DNA of 64,000 nt from Leptobacterium flavescens. GTDB taxonomy: Bacteria; Bacteroidota; Bacteroidia; Flavobacteriales; Flavobacteriaceae. Positions 1 to 8,879 of the stretch are shown here, piece after piece (positions within the stretch are counted from its first letter, which is position 1; every line of letters starts with the position of its first letter). The stretch spans positions 744,001-808,000 of the forward strand of contig NZ_JAABOO010000001.1 of assembly GCF_010671605.1 (NCBI RefSeq). Reading direction: 5' to 3'. The notes below the pieces were generated by a model. The model did no database searches and was not told the DNA's origin. It was given only the letters and a program-made list of their open reading frames with translations. Made by a program: the position numbers and the translations under genes.

Positions 1-59
1 GTCGCATTTTGGTCTCCAATCAATTTAAAAGTTTGTTCTTTAGTTGGGAAAATGTTCAT
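1..59 (-). CDS. 5' end of an unrecognised leftward gene (partial)
   Basis: An ATG at 59 opens a frame that stays open to the window edge (19 codons, beginning MNIFPTKEQT). A -7 type box lies 33-40 bases upstream, a sensible distance for a promoter. Nineteen residues are too few to recognise a family, so no function is proposed. It could be a chance open frame, but promoter and frame agree. Confidence 0.45.
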   Translation of the reverse strand, partial: MNIFPTKEQTFKLIGDQNA

Positions 60-91
60 ATGATAGATTAGCTATAATCGTAGTATAAATC

Positions 92-99
92 CAAATATA
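92..99 (-). promoter_or_regulatory. -7 promoter box for the leftward partial gene
   Basis: Minus-strand TATATTTG matches the Bacteroidota -7 consensus TAnnTTTG exactly. No clear TTTG -33 element is found 19-21 bases upstream, so only the -7 element is supported. Confidence 0.4.
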
Positions 100-133
100 A
101 GAAACAAACATTACAGCTGAATATCAATCCCAA

Positions 134-168
134 TAAATCAACAATCGTAAATCTAAAATCGTTAATCG
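134..168. repeat. Heptad array, five 7-bp units (AATC type)
   Basis: Five consecutive 7-base units (taaatca, acaatcg, taaatct, aaaatcg, ttaatcg) each carry AATC at unit positions 3-6. The remaining positions vary. The same phase-locked pattern appears downstream of mraY. Confidence 0.6.
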
Positions 169-188
169 TGCTTCTCAACGAGCCTGTA

Positions 189-235
189 TCGAGCGCCCGC
201 GTGCCGCAAAAGCTTTAGCGGAGGAGCAAGTCGAG
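189..235. repeat. Compound repeat, copy A (second copy near 53680)
   Basis: One end carries cgagcgcccgcgtgcc and the other gcaagtcgaga, with agctttagcggagg at 211-224 as core. A second copy at 53641-53720 is in opposite orientation by its ends, but its core reads in the same window orientation, so relative to the ends the core is flipped. The GC-rich ends stand out in this AT-rich spacer. Family unknown. Confidence 0.55.
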
Positions 236-258
236 ATACTCGAAGTAACATTAGACAA

Positions 259-300
259 TGAGCAGTGAGCAATAAACAAATTCCAAGCTCTAAATTCCAA
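259..300. repeat. Heptad array, six 7-bp units
   Basis: Six contiguous 7-base units: tgagcag, tgagcaa, taaacaa, attccaa, gctctaa, attccaa. Five of six end in AA. Sequence differs from the other arrays but the 7-base phase is the same. Confidence 0.5.
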
Positions 301-456
301 AAAAAGAGGCAAAACTACCGGTAATGCACAGGATTACTCGCTTCGCGAGTGTTCCTTTATGCTCCGTAGTCTAAATGAAAAGTCACAGATCTTCGATCTG
401 CTAACTTTTTTATTTTCACTTCGATTCCTGAGCACGCTCAAATCTCGTTCAAATAA

Positions 457-483
457 AAAAGCTCACAATATTTGTGAGCTTTT
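457..483 (-). terminator. Intrinsic terminator after tRNA-Arg
   Basis: An 8-bp stem (gctcacaa 461-468 with ttgtgagc 472-479, loop 3) is extended by A/T pairs. Read on the minus strand it is followed by six T residues. It lies 10 bases past the tRNA 3' end; the A tract on the other side could allow bidirectional use. Confidence 0.75.
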
Positions 484-493
484 CATTCTTAAG

Positions 494-567
494 TGACCCC
501 GGCAGGATTCAAACCTGCAACCCTCAGAGCCGAAATCTGATGCGCTATTCAGTTGCGCCACGGGGCC
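494..567 (-). tRNA. tRNA-Arg (anticodon UCG)
   Basis: The minus strand folds as a 74-nt cloverleaf. The acceptor stem is GGCCCCG/CGGGGTC with one G-U pair, the D stem GCGC/GCGC, the anticodon stem TCAGA/TCTGA around loop TTTCGGC, and the T stem GCAGG/CCTGC with loop TTTGAAT. Loop positions 34-36 read TCG, an arginine anticodon for CGN codons. CCA is not encoded; discriminator A is at 494. It starts 11 bases after the yqeY stop codon, so it may be cotranscribed with yqeY. Confidence 0.93.
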
Positions 568-578
568 TTAATATCAAT

Positions 579-1028
579 TTAACTTAATTTCTGTTTAACA
601 ATAGTAGAAATAGTCTTTCCGTCTGCCTTTCCGGCCAGTTCCTTAGAAGCCATTCCCATTACTTTTCCCATATCTTTCATGCTGGAAGCTCCGGTCTTTT
701 CAATGATCGATGCAACCACTCCTGCAATTTCCTCTTCACTTAACTGCTCGGGTAAAAACTTTTCAATAACTGCAGCCTGAGCTACCTCGGGTTCTGCCAG
801 ATCTGCTCTCCCCTGCTCTGTAAAGATCGCTGCGCTGTCTTTACGCTGTTTTACCAGCTTCTGAAGTATTTTGATCTCTTCGTCTTCACTGAGTTCTTCC
901 TTGGCTCCGCTTTCGGTCTTAGCTAAAAGGATAGCAGATTTAACCGCTCTGAGCGCCTCTAAAGCAATCGTGTCTTTAGATCTCATTGCAGCTTTCATCT
1001 CTTCCATTATTTTAGTTTGCAGACTCAT
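579..1028 (-). CDS. yqeY: GatB/YqeY domain protein
   Basis: This 149-residue protein matches YqeY across its whole length: a helical N-terminal part with the early LEALRAVKSAI segment, and a C-terminal helical domain containing KFLPEQLSEEEI and MGKVMGMASKEL. The C-terminal half is homologous to the tail domain of the GatB subunit of aspartyl/glutamyl-tRNA amidotransferase, which suggests tRNA binding, but no precise cellular role is established. It follows ftsZ with a terminator in the 110-bp gap and precedes tRNA-Arg. The ftsZ-yqeY neighbourhood is common in Flavobacteriaceae. ATG start at 1028. Confidence 0.88.
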   Translation of the reverse strand: MSLQTKIMEEMKAAMRSKDTIALEALRAVKSAILLAKTESGAKEELSEDEEIKILQKLVKQRKDSAAIFTEQGRADLAEPEVAQAAVIEKFLPEQLSEEEIAGVVASIIEKTGASSMKDMGKVMGMASKELAGKADGKTISTIVKQKLS

Positions 1029-1065
1029 TTTTTACTTAAGTATTTGTTTCGGAATGCGAAGATAA

Positions 1066-1099
1066 AAAATAACCCGGAATCTGTGCATAGATTCCGGGT
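1066..1099 (-). terminator. Intrinsic terminator of the dcw operon
   Basis: Perfect 11-bp stem (acccggaatct 1072-1082 with agattccgggt 1089-1099, loop 6), followed on the minus strand by a T-rich run. It lies about 40 bases after the ftsZ stop codon and should end the division-cluster transcript. Confidence 0.85.
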
Positions 1100-1138
1100 A
1101 AAATCATAGGTCATAGTAGGCTAAGCGATCTGATATCG

Positions 1139-3049
1139 TTAGTCTACATTGTCATGCAGAAATGAATTATTGGATCTTAACTGAGATTCGTCATTGCTAT
1201 CCTTGCTCACAGATAATCGGGACGAATCGTTTTCTTCGGTTCTGTCTTCCAATTCTATTCCCATTCTTTTATAAGCAGGTTGCTTCTCTATCTCATCAAT
1301 TCTCGAAATATTGTTCTGGAATTTATAATTGAATTCCTTTAATTTCCTTCTTCTTTCGGCAGCTCTCATCTTTAAAGAATCTTCAATTGAGCTGTTCATA
1401 GGATCGATCTCGGCCTGTTCTTTTTCAGGTGCTTCTTCTACGGTTTTCTTTTCAAAAACCATTTCTTCCTCAATAACTTCCGGCTTTTGCTGCTCCGGCC
1501 TGGCATTGGCCAGTTTATTCTCTACCTCCATATAATCATCCAGACTGTACCTGGTTTCTCCTTCATCTGAAACTTCGGTTACCGGAATGATCTCTACATG
1601 GTCTTTTACTTCATAATCCTTCACATCGTCGGTAAGGTCGAACATCACCACATTCTCCTCTTCTTTCTCTTCCTCCGAATTGATCGGCAAGTCGAAAGAC
1701 AATGTGATCTGCTGATCATCCTCTGCAAGTTCCGGTTCAACTTCCTCCGGCTCCACCACTTCAATATTCTTCAACTGAGGAGTAGTATCTATAATTACAA
1801 AATCTTCTTCCTCTGCTTTTACTTCCTCATACACTACATTTATGTCTTTTATCAGTTTGGAAGTGGGGATCAGGTTTAACTCTGCATCCTCATCAACCAA
1901 AGTATGTCTGATAACCGGCTCCTTAGGCTCCGGCTTCTTCTCTTCCTTCGGAAGCTCCAGTGTTGAGAAAGATGCCTTGGGAGAAAGATCCTGTACGGCC
2001 TTTTGCTCATCCTCCAGAGTATGAATGATCTTTTTAGCTTCTGTATTTACAATTTCGTGTTGTTGCTCTGCATTGAACCCTGTAGCTATTACCGTTACCG
2101 AAATAGCATCTCCGAGGTTTTCATCCTCTCCCACACCCATGATGATATTGGCTCCGTGACCTGCTTCAGCCTGGATATGATCGTTGATCTCTCCGATCTC
2201 ATCAATGGTGATCTCTTCCGATCCGGATACGATAAGCAAGAGTACATTCTTAGCCCCGGTAATTTTATTGTCGTTTAACAGGGGAGAATCCAACGCCTTC
2301 ATGATAGCGTCCTGTGCCCTGCTACCTCCGGATGCAGATGCCGATCCCATGATAGCGGTTCCGCTATTGGCAAGTACGGTTTTAGCATCCCTAAGGTCAA
2401 TATTCTGAGTGTAGTGATGGGTAATTACTTCTGCTATCCCTCGTGATGCAGTGGATAATACTTCATCAGCTTTAGAGAAACCGGCCTTGAACCCTAAGTT
2501 ACCGTATACTTCTCTAAGCTTATTATTATTAATTACTATCAGTGAATCTACATGTTTTCTCAGATTCTCAATACCTTTCTGTGCCTGTTCGTTACGCATT
2601 TTCCCTTCAAACTGAAAGGGCATAGTAACGATCCCAACCGTCAGGATATCGAGGTCTTTTGCCATTTTTGCAATAATCGGCGCAGCTCCAGTACCGGTTC
2701 CACCACCCATTCCGGCAGTGATAAATATCATTTTGGTATTGGTGTCGAGCATGGCCTTTATTTCTTCCATACTCTCTATGGCAGACTGCTCTCCCACATC
2801 TGGGTTAGCTCCCGCTCCAAGTCCTTCGGTAAGGGATACTCCCAACTGGATCCTGTTGGGGATAGGGCTGTTCTCGAGGGCCTGTGAATCCGTATTACAG
2901 ATCACAAAATCCACTCCTTTAATTCCTTGCTGGAACATGTGATTAATAGCATTACTTCCTCCACCACCAACTCCGATAACTTTTATAACGTTACTCTGGT
3001 TCTTCGGCAAGTCGAATGCAATGTCCCCGAAATCTGTGTTGTCACTCAT
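1139..3049 (-). CDS. ftsZ: Cell division GTPase FtsZ
   Basis: FtsZ polymerises into the cytokinetic Z ring at midcell. The tubulin-like core spans about residues 20-330, with the nucleotide-binding GVGGGGSNA near 26-34, the tubulin signature GGGTGTG at 115-121, and a T7-loop region around NIDLRDAKTVL. The protein has 636 residues against roughly 380 in E. coli. The extra ~300 residues form a long Glu/Asp/Val-rich linker. It ends with conserved patches KQPAYKRMG and the terminal NSFLHDNVD, the flavobacterial form of the C-terminal peptide that contacts FtsA. It is last in the cluster, 100 bp after ftsA. Identification is certain; partners of the tail are inferred. Confidence 0.98.
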   Translation of the reverse strand: MSDNTDFGDIAFDLPKNQSNVIKVIGVGGGGSNAINHMFQQGIKGVDFVICNTDSQALENSPIPNRIQLGVSLTEGLGAGANPDVGEQSAIESMEEIKAMLDTNTKMIFITAGMGGGTGTGAAPIIAKMAKDLDILTVGIVTMPFQFEGKMRNEQAQKGIENLRKHVDSLIVINNNKLREVYGNLGFKAGFSKADEVLSTASRGIAEVITHHYTQNIDLRDAKTVLANSGTAIMGSASASGGSRAQDAIMKALDSPLLNDNKITGAKNVLLLIVSGSEEITIDEIGEINDHIQAEAGHGANIIMGVGEDENLGDAISVTVIATGFNAEQQHEIVNTEAKKIIHTLEDEQKAVQDLSPKASFSTLELPKEEKKPEPKEPVIRHTLVDEDAELNLIPTSKLIKDINVVYEEVKAEEEDFVIIDTTPQLKNIEVVEPEEVEPELAEDDQQITLSFDLPINSEEEKEEENVVMFDLTDDVKDYEVKDHVEIIPVTEVSDEGETRYSLDDYMEVENKLANARPEQQKPEVIEEEMVFEKKTVEEAPEKEQAEIDPMNSSIEDSLKMRAAERRRKLKEFNYKFQNNISRIDEIEKQPAYKRMGIELEDRTEENDSSRLSVSKDSNDESQLRSNNSFLHDNVD

Positions 3050-3149
3050 GAATATCTTTTTTGGGTTCTGTCTTATTTTGTCTTAATCTGTTTGTTTATT
3101 TCCGCCAATGGCAATTTGTCAAAATGTGCTATTGTTCGTTCTCTATCAG

Positions 3150-4475
3150 TTATTCGGCGTTATCAAGGAAATCCTTGAGCTTTTCCGACCATTTTTCAAA
3201 AATCGATTTGCGCTCTTTTTTAGGGAGCGTGGCCTGGGTTTCTGTTATTGGTTGTTCATCTTCAAGCAATTCTTCTTCCTGCTGAGCACTTTCGGCCGGA
3301 CTTCCGTATTTATGCTGCTTCTGAATGGCATTCATTACCAATCCCACAGCTGTAGCGTAAAGCGGACTTGCGGTTTCCGAATCGGAATCGCCTGCCAGAT
3401 GCTCATTCGGATATCCTATTCTCGTATCCATTCCGGTAATGTATTCCACCAGTTGCTTGAGGTGCTTTAACTGGCTTCCCCCTCCGGTAAGGACTATTCC
3501 GGCAATAAGCTTCTTTTTCTGATCTTCATGCCCGTAATTCTTGATCTCCACATAAACCTGTTCTATGATCTCCACCACTCTGGCGTGAATGATCTTTGAA
3601 AGGTTCTTTAAGGTGATCTCTTTGGGTTCCCTTCCTCTTAATCCGGGGATGGAAACAATCTCGTTATCCTTATTTTCTCCCGGCCATGCGGAACCAAATT
3701 TTATTTTAAGCAATTCTGCCTGTTTCTCTATGATAGAGCAGCCTTCCTTGATATCTTCGGTAATTACATTTCCTCCAAACGGAATTACCGCCGTATGGCG
3801 GATGATCCCATCTTTAAAAATGGCAAGGTCTGTAGTACCTCCCCCTATATCTATCAGGGCTACACCTGCTTCTTTTTCTTCCTGGCTCAGTACTGCATTT
3901 GCCGATGCAAGAGGTTCCAGTGTTATTCCCGCAAGGTCCAGTCCGGAACTCTTAACACATCTTCCGATATTTCTGATGGATGATACCTGTCCGACAACCA
4001 CGTGAAAATTCGCTTCCAAACGGCCTCCGTACATCCCAATGGGCTCTTTGATCTCTGCCTGCCCGTCAATTTTGTATTCCTGAGGGAGTACATGAATGAT
4101 CTCCTCTCCGGGTAGCATCACCAGCTTATAAACCTGGTTGCACAATTGTTCCACATCGTCATCACTGATCACCTCGTCTGAGTTGGGTCTGGTGATATAA
4201 TCGCTGTGTTGCAGGCTTCGAATGTGCTGCCCTGCAATTCCCACTACTACATCTTCTATCTTCAGGCCGGAAACAGCTTCTGCCTCCTGCACAGCCTGCT
4301 GAATAGATTGTATGGTCTGAGTAATATTATTAACCACTCCCCTGTGTACACCGAGGCTTTTGGATTTTCCTATTCCCAGGATCTCGATCTTCCCATACTC
4401 ATTCTGCTTGCCGACCATGGCCACGATCTTGGTGGTACCGATATCTAACCCTATTGCATATTTACTCTGTTCCAT
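3150..4475 (-). CDS. ftsA: Cell division protein FtsA
   Basis: Actin-fold ATPase that tethers FtsZ to the membrane and recruits later division proteins. Phosphate-1 motif YAIGLDIGTTKIVAMVG is at residues 6-22, phosphate-2 DIGGGTTDLAIF is mid-protein, and the adenosine motif GIVLTGGGSQLKHL is near residue 330. The C-terminal SIFEKWSEKLKDFLDNAE is an amphipathic helix of the kind that anchors FtsA to the inner leaflet. The 441-residue length is slightly longer than E. coli FtsA. It starts 4 bp after ftsQ, indicating one translational unit. Confidence 0.97.
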   Translation of the reverse strand: MEQSKYAIGLDIGTTKIVAMVGKQNEYGKIEILGIGKSKSLGVHRGVVNNITQTIQSIQQAVQEAEAVSGLKIEDVVVGIAGQHIRSLQHSDYITRPNSDEVISDDDVEQLCNQVYKLVMLPGEEIIHVLPQEYKIDGQAEIKEPIGMYGGRLEANFHVVVGQVSSIRNIGRCVKSSGLDLAGITLEPLASANAVLSQEEKEAGVALIDIGGGTTDLAIFKDGIIRHTAVIPFGGNVITEDIKEGCSIIEKQAELLKIKFGSAWPGENKDNEIVSIPGLRGREPKEITLKNLSKIIHARVVEIIEQVYVEIKNYGHEDQKKKLIAGIVLTGGGSQLKHLKQLVEYITGMDTRIGYPNEHLAGDSDSETASPLYATAVGLVMNAIQKQHKYGSPAESAQQEEELLEDEQPITETQATLPKKERKSIFEKWSEKLKDFLDNAE

Positions 4476-4479
4476 AAAC

Positions 4480-5196
4480 TTACTTTTTAGTGCACACTAC
4501 CTGGTTATTATATTGTAAATTCACTACACTATAGGTATTTAGTGTTTTATCTTTTCGTGCCTTTTGATAAAATGCTTTAAAGTTCCTAAACTTACGCTCT
4601 AATTGTTCTGTATTACCAAGCAACACTAAAAAATCATCTACTCGTAATTTTAATTCAAATTTACCCCCTCGTTTATGTATACCGATGATATTCCTGTTGA
4701 GGAAATCATCTTCATAAACATATTTAGCCAATTTATAGGTCTCAGCTAAGTTTTCTTTGTTAACAGCTCCTGTGATCAATGGAACTCTGGCTGAAAAAAC
4801 AGGTGACAAAGGCATCCATTTCCCTTCCGAATCCAGATAAAAAGGATCGCTTGTTCCTACCCTGGCGATAGGCTCTCTTTGCTTTATTTTTGCCTCAAGT
4901 TGCCCATTTATAGTGTAATACACCTGAGCTTCACGGATCATTTGATTTCTATTGAGTACATCTTCCAGCCTATTCAAAGCTAAATTTTCTTTGGCTACGT
5001 TCGTAATGGTGTCTTCATTTTGTATTAACAATTTATTAACCATGGGGTAGGTTATAAATTGATTCTCTCCTTCAACAAATTCTATATTTACTTTTGATAA
5101 TTTCTTATTATCATTTCTTCCATTGGTAAATGAAAAAAGTGCAATCACCAAAAGGATCCCTCCAAAGATCTTTATGTAATTCATGTTAATTTTCAT
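4480..5196 (-). CDS. ftsQ: Cell division protein FtsQ
   Basis: Bitopic divisome protein that bridges early and late division proteins. There is a short cytoplasmic start, one membrane helix (IKIFGGILLVIALFSF), then a periplasmic POTRA/FtsQ region with the typical REAQVYYTINGQLEAKIKQREPIAR segment. Three in-frame ATGs exist at 5208, 5196 and 5184. I chose 5196 (MKINMNYIK), which overlaps the end of murC by 11 bases and gives the usual short N-terminus before the helix; 5184 is also possible. Sequence conservation in FtsQ is low, so assignment rests on topology and position between murC and ftsA. Confidence 0.88.
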   Translation of the reverse strand: MKINMNYIKIFGGILLVIALFSFTNGRNDNKKLSKVNIEFVEGENQFITYPMVNKLLIQNEDTITNVAKENLALNRLEDVLNRNQMIREAQVYYTINGQLEAKIKQREPIARVGTSDPFYLDSEGKWMPLSPVFSARVPLITGAVNKENLAETYKLAKYVYEDDFLNRNIIGIHKRGGKFELKLRVDDFLVLLGNTEQLERKFRNFKAFYQKARKDKTLNTYSVVNLQYNNQVVCTKK

Positions 5197-6538
5197 CCAG
5201 CAATGCATTTTTAATTTTGTCCACTTCCACTCCGATATCTCCGGCTCCCATGGTTAAAACCACTTCGGCGTCGGTATGCTTTACAGCTTCTATAAGCTCT
5301 TCTTTGGAGAGCAGGCGAACTTTCCTGTTTTCCATTTTATCCATTAACCAGGAAGAATTCACCCCTTCTATGGGTTCTTCTCTGGCAGGATAGATCTCCA
5401 GCAGTATCACTTCATCAAAACGCGATAACTGCCTGGCAAAACCATCTGCAAAATCCCGGGTCCTGCTAAACAGATGGGGCTGAAAAACAGCCAGCACCTT
5501 TTTTCCGGGATACATTTCTTTAACTGCATTGTACACGGCCTCAATTTCTGTAGGGTGATGCGCATAATCATCAATAAAGACCAGTTTATCTGTCCTTATC
5601 TGATAAGAAAAGCGTCTTTTCACTCCTTTAAATGTAGCTAGCGCTTTGGCGAGGCGGTCAGGCGGGGAGCCCATTTGGACCGCCATCGCAAAAGCTACTA
5701 ATGAGTTTAACAAGTTATGCTGCCCTGGCTTGTTAAACTGTACACCCCGAATCGACTCCTTGGGTGTCTCCACATCAAAAACGTAGGTCGCATTTTTGAT
5801 CTTCAAATTCTTTATACAGTAATCGGAACCGTCTTCAATTCCGTACGTAATTCCATCTATAGGGAGCCCCTTCCTTACAAAAAGGGTTCCGTTGGGTTTC
5901 AATCGTTTTGTAAATTCCCTGAAAGATTCATCCAGAGCCGATTTTTCACCATAAATATCCAGGTGATCGGCATCCATGGAGGTTATACAGGCAATATCCG
6001 GCGATAACTGCAGGAAGGACCTGTCGTATTCATCCGCTTCTACCACGGTAACCTCTTTTCCGCTGATCAGGAAATTGCTGTTAAAATCCTCTGATATCCC
6101 TCCCAGGAAAGCCGTAAGAGGCGTGCCTGTTTCATTCAGGATATGTGCGAGGATAGAAGAGGTAGTTGTTTTTCCATGAGTTCCTGCCACTGCAAGGCAG
6201 AAGGAATCCCTGGTGATCATTCCCAGAACCTGGGATCTCTTGTACACATCAAACCCTTGTTCCTTAAAATAATTGTACTCTCTGTGATCTGCAGGAATTG
6301 CGGGAGTGTACACTATAAGTGTTCCCTCCTTATCCCTGAATACCTGCGGGATCCTGTCTATCGCATCTTCATAATGAATATCTATCCCGGTATTCTGCAA
6401 ACCTTTTGTAATATCTGATGCTGTCCGGTCATAACCGGCAACATCTTTATTGATGAATTTAAAATAGCGCGCCAGTGCCGACATACCTATGCCGCCAATA
6501 CCGATAAAATAAATTCTATTTACACTATTTAAATTCAT
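5186..6538 (-). CDS. murC: UDP-N-acetylmuramate--L-alanine ligase MurC
   Basis: Adds L-alanine to UDP-MurNAc, the first amino acid of the peptidoglycan stem, using ATP in the cytoplasm. The UDP-binding GIGGIGMS is at residues 13-20, the ATP P-loop GTHGKTTTS at 119-127, followed by DEYDRSF and the C-terminal ligase part with [10 protein letters not shown]. The 450-residue length is normal. Start overlaps the murG stop by 4 bp, and the 3' end overlaps ftsQ. Confidence 0.97.
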   Translation of the reverse strand: MNLNSVNRIYFIGIGGIGMSALARYFKFINKDVAGYDRTASDITKGLQNTGIDIHYEDAIDRIPQVFRDKEGTLIVYTPAIPADHREYNYFKEQGFDVYKRSQVLGMITRDSFCLAVAGTHGKTTTSSILAHILNETGTPLTAFLGGISEDFNSNFLISGKEVTVVEADEYDRSFLQLSPDIACITSMDADHLDIYGEKSALDESFREFTKRLKPNGTLFVRKGLPIDGITYGIEDGSDYCIKNLKIKNATYVFDVETPKESIRGVQFNKPGQHNLLNSLVAFAMAVQMGSPPDRLAKALATFKGVKRRFSYQIRTDKLVFIDDYAHHPTEIEAVYNAVKEMYPGKKVLAVFQPHLFSRTRDFADGFARQLSRFDEVILLEIYPAREEPIEGVNSSWLMDKMENRKVRLLSKEELIEAVKHTDAEVVLTMGAGDIGVEVDKIKNALLDEN

Positions 6539-7623
6539 TGTAATAATTTCTCAATTTCGTTTGCTATCTGTTTTGTAGCTTCCGGCAATGCCAGTTTTTT
6601 TATATTCTCTCCCAGTTCTTTCTGCAAGGGTTCCGAATTCACGATATTCATAAAAGTGGCCTCGAATTCCTCATCTATGTTTTTTTCCTTTACCAGGACG
6701 GCTGCCTTCTCGTTTACGATCGCTTCTGCATTCTTGGTCTGATGGTCTTCTGCAACATTGGGAGAAGGGATAAACACCACCGGCTTCCCAACAATACACA
6801 GTTCCGATACCGACCCTGCTCCTGCCCTGGATACGATAATATCTGCAGCAGCGTAAGCCAGGTCCATCCTGTTGAGGAACTGAAATACACTTACATTGTC
6901 CTTATTGTATTTTTTATATTCCTCATAATAGAGTTTTCCGCACTGCCAGATAACTTCTATATTGTTTTCCCTGAAAAAATCCAGCCTGCTTTCCACCGCC
7001 TGATTAATTCTTCTGGCTCCCAGGCTTCCTCCCATTACCAGGAGTGTTTTTTTAGTCCTGTCAAGCTTAAAATGCTCTTTGGCTTCCTCTGTTTTAGAGC
7101 TGATCTCCAGCAGGTCTTCCCGCACGGGATTTCCTGTTTTTACAATCTTTTCTGCAGGAAAAAACCGCTCCAGGCCATCATAGGCCACACATATTTTTTG
7201 TGCTTTAGCCGCCAGCATTTTATTGGTGATGCCCGGAAAGGAATTCTGCTCCTGAATTACACAGGGGATCCTTTTAACAGAAGCCATCTTCATTAACGGG
7301 CCGCTTGCATAACCTCCGGTACCGATCACCACATCCGGTTTTTCTCTTTTTATGATCTTATTCGCTTTCCATAAACTGCTGATCAGCTTAAATGGAAAGG
7401 AAAGGTTCTTTGTTGTCAGTTTTCTTTGTATCCCCGATATCCACAGTCCTTCTATCCTGTATCCGGCCTGGGGAACTTTCTCCATTTCCATTCTTCCTTT
7501 AGCTCCCACAAAGAGAAAGGAAGCTTCCGGGTAACGGGATCTCAACTCATTTGCAATAGCAATTGCAGGATAGATATGACCTCCTGTTCCTCCTCCGGAC
7601 AATATGAATTTATAGTTGCTCAC
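6535..7623 (-). CDS. murG: Lipid II synthase MurG (N-acetylglucosaminyltransferase)
   Basis: Transfers GlcNAc from UDP-GlcNAc to lipid I, giving lipid II on the inner face of the cytoplasmic membrane. The GT-B fold shows the N-terminal glycine loop [11 protein letters not shown] at residues 10-20, [10 protein letters not shown] near 101-110, and the C-terminal donor site [12 protein letters not shown] plus [15 protein letters not shown]. The 362-residue length is normal. Its ATG overlaps ftsW by 14 bp and its stop overlaps murC by 4 bp. Confidence 0.97.
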   Translation of the reverse strand: MSNYKFILSGGGTGGHIYPAIAIANELRSRYPEASFLFVGAKGRMEMEKVPQAGYRIEGLWISGIQRKLTTKNLSFPFKLISSLWKANKIIKREKPDVVIGTGGYASGPLMKMASVKRIPCVIQEQNSFPGITNKMLAAKAQKICVAYDGLERFFPAEKIVKTGNPVREDLLEISSKTEEAKEHFKLDRTKKTLLVMGGSLGARRINQAVESRLDFFRENNIEVIWQCGKLYYEEYKKYNKDNVSVFQFLNRMDLAYAAADIIVSRAGAGSVSELCIVGKPVVFIPSPNVAEDHQTKNAEAIVNEKAAVLVKEKNIDEEFEATFMNIVNSEPLQKELGENIKKLALPEATKQIANEIEKLLQ

Positions 7624-8860
7624 TTAATACTTCAAGCGGGTTTAATTCTTCTTCTGTTTTTCTTACTCTCTTTTGTGTCGTTCCTTCTTCAGGCGGGGTT
7701 CCTCCATCATCTTCATTTTCCACCGCCTCCTGTCGTTTGGCACTTACACTTAAAATGATCCCCAATGCCAGGCAGGTCATCCATATAGAGGTTCCTCCGC
7801 TACTTATTAAGGGGAGGGTCTGACCGGTTACCGGGAATAATTCTACTGCTACCGCCATATTGATCAGGGCCTGAAAAACAATGGGCAGGCCTACGCCAAT
7901 GACCACGAGTTTCCCGAAGACGGTTCCCGCCTTATGGGCCACAATAACAATCCTGAACAGGAGCAGCATATAAATAAATATGAGTACAAAAGCGCCGATC
8001 AATCCGTATTCCTCTACAATAATGGCGTAGATAAAATCGGAAGAACTCTGAGGCAGGAAGTTTTTCATCACACTTTTTCCTGCTCCTTTTCCGACTACTC
8101 CGCCGGTAGCGATGGCGATCTTTGCTTTTTCTATCTGATAATCTGATTCCGTATCTTCTTTATCGGCAAAATTCTCTATCCTGCTTATCCAGGTATCCAC
8201 CCTGTTCGGGAAAAGATCCGGAAATGCCTTAGCCGTGAGAACAAACATGGTTAATCCCAATATTCCTACCCCGACAATGCTTCCGAGATATTTTATCGGA
8301 TATCCTCCCAGGAAACACAGCATGAGCACCATAAAGAAGATGATAGCCGTGGTTGAAAAGTTAGCCGGTAATATCAACATTAACACCAGGAATACCGGTA
8401 TCCACAGTGGGAGAATGGTTTCTTTAAAGCTTACCGTTTTATCTTTTATTTTAGACAGGTACCTGGCCACATAAATCAGAAGTACTACCGAAGCCAGCGT
8501 AGAAGTCTGGAAAGTTACTCCCACAAAAGGCAGGCGTATCCAGCGACTGGCATTGGCCCCTCCTATCGTTGTTCCCTGTGCCAGGGTATACAACAACAAA
8601 AAGAGAACTACCGGCATGGCTATAATAGACAGCCCTCTAAAATATCTGTAGGGTATCTTGTGCACCGCGTAAATAATGGTAAAACCGAGAAATAACAGCA
8701 TTCCGTGCTTAAGGAGGTACCCCATGGTGGTTCCGCTGCCAACGACGTAAACCAGATTGGTACTCGCACTATAAACAGGTAAAAAGGAAAACAATGCCAA
8801 AAGGGCCACTACTGCCCAGATAGCCTTATCTCCTTTTATATTTCTGAAAATGCTGCTCAT
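7610..8860 (-). CDS. ftsW: SEDS peptidoglycan glycosyltransferase FtsW
   Basis: SEDS-family membrane enzyme that polymerises septal glycan strands with its partner class B PBP (the ftsI product here). About ten hydrophobic segments are visible, with the signature [28 protein letters not shown] near the C-terminal third. The hydrophilic C-terminal tail ([11 protein letters not shown] onward) is cytoplasmic. The 416-residue length is normal. FtsW rather than RodA is supported by its place between murD and murG; sequence alone cannot fully separate them. Confidence 0.94.
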   Translation of the reverse strand: MSSIFRNIKGDKAIWAVVALLALFSFLPVYSASTNLVYVVGSGTTMGYLLKHGMLLFLGFTIIYAVHKIPYRYFRGLSIIAMPVVLFLLLYTLAQGTTIGGANASRWIRLPFVGVTFQTSTLASVVLLIYVARYLSKIKDKTVSFKETILPLWIPVFLVLMLILPANFSTTAIIFFMVLMLCFLGGYPIKYLGSIVGVGILGLTMFVLTAKAFPDLFPNRVDTWISRIENFADKEDTESDYQIEKAKIAIATGGVVGKGAGKSVMKNFLPQSSSDFIYAIIVEEYGLIGAFVLIFIYMLLLFRIVIVAHKAGTVFGKLVVIGVGLPIVFQALINMAVAVELFPVTGQTLPLISSGGTSIWMTCLALGIILSVSAKRQEAVENEDDGGTPPEEGTTQKRVRKTEEELNPLEVLSEQL

Positions 8861-8879
8861 TTATACTTTTTCTCTATTC

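Larger units (their letters stand above)
100..456. other. Gene-free repeat-rich spacer
   Basis: No credible coding frame is seen. The stretch holds two heptad arrays (134-168 and 259-300), one copy of a compound repeat (189-235), and two small perfect palindromes with TTCG-type loops: 336-350 (actcg/cgagt) and the cagatc/gatctg palindrome near 380-400. Neither palindrome is followed by a T tract, so I do not call them terminators. Confidence 0.6.

Noticed and set aside
336-350. Hairpin actcg/cgagt as a terminator
   Set aside because: The stem is only 5 bp and no T tract follows on either strand.
6742-7296. A 184-codon plus-strand frame inside murG
   Set aside because: It lies opposite conserved MurG sequence and its translation has no family features; a shadow frame.
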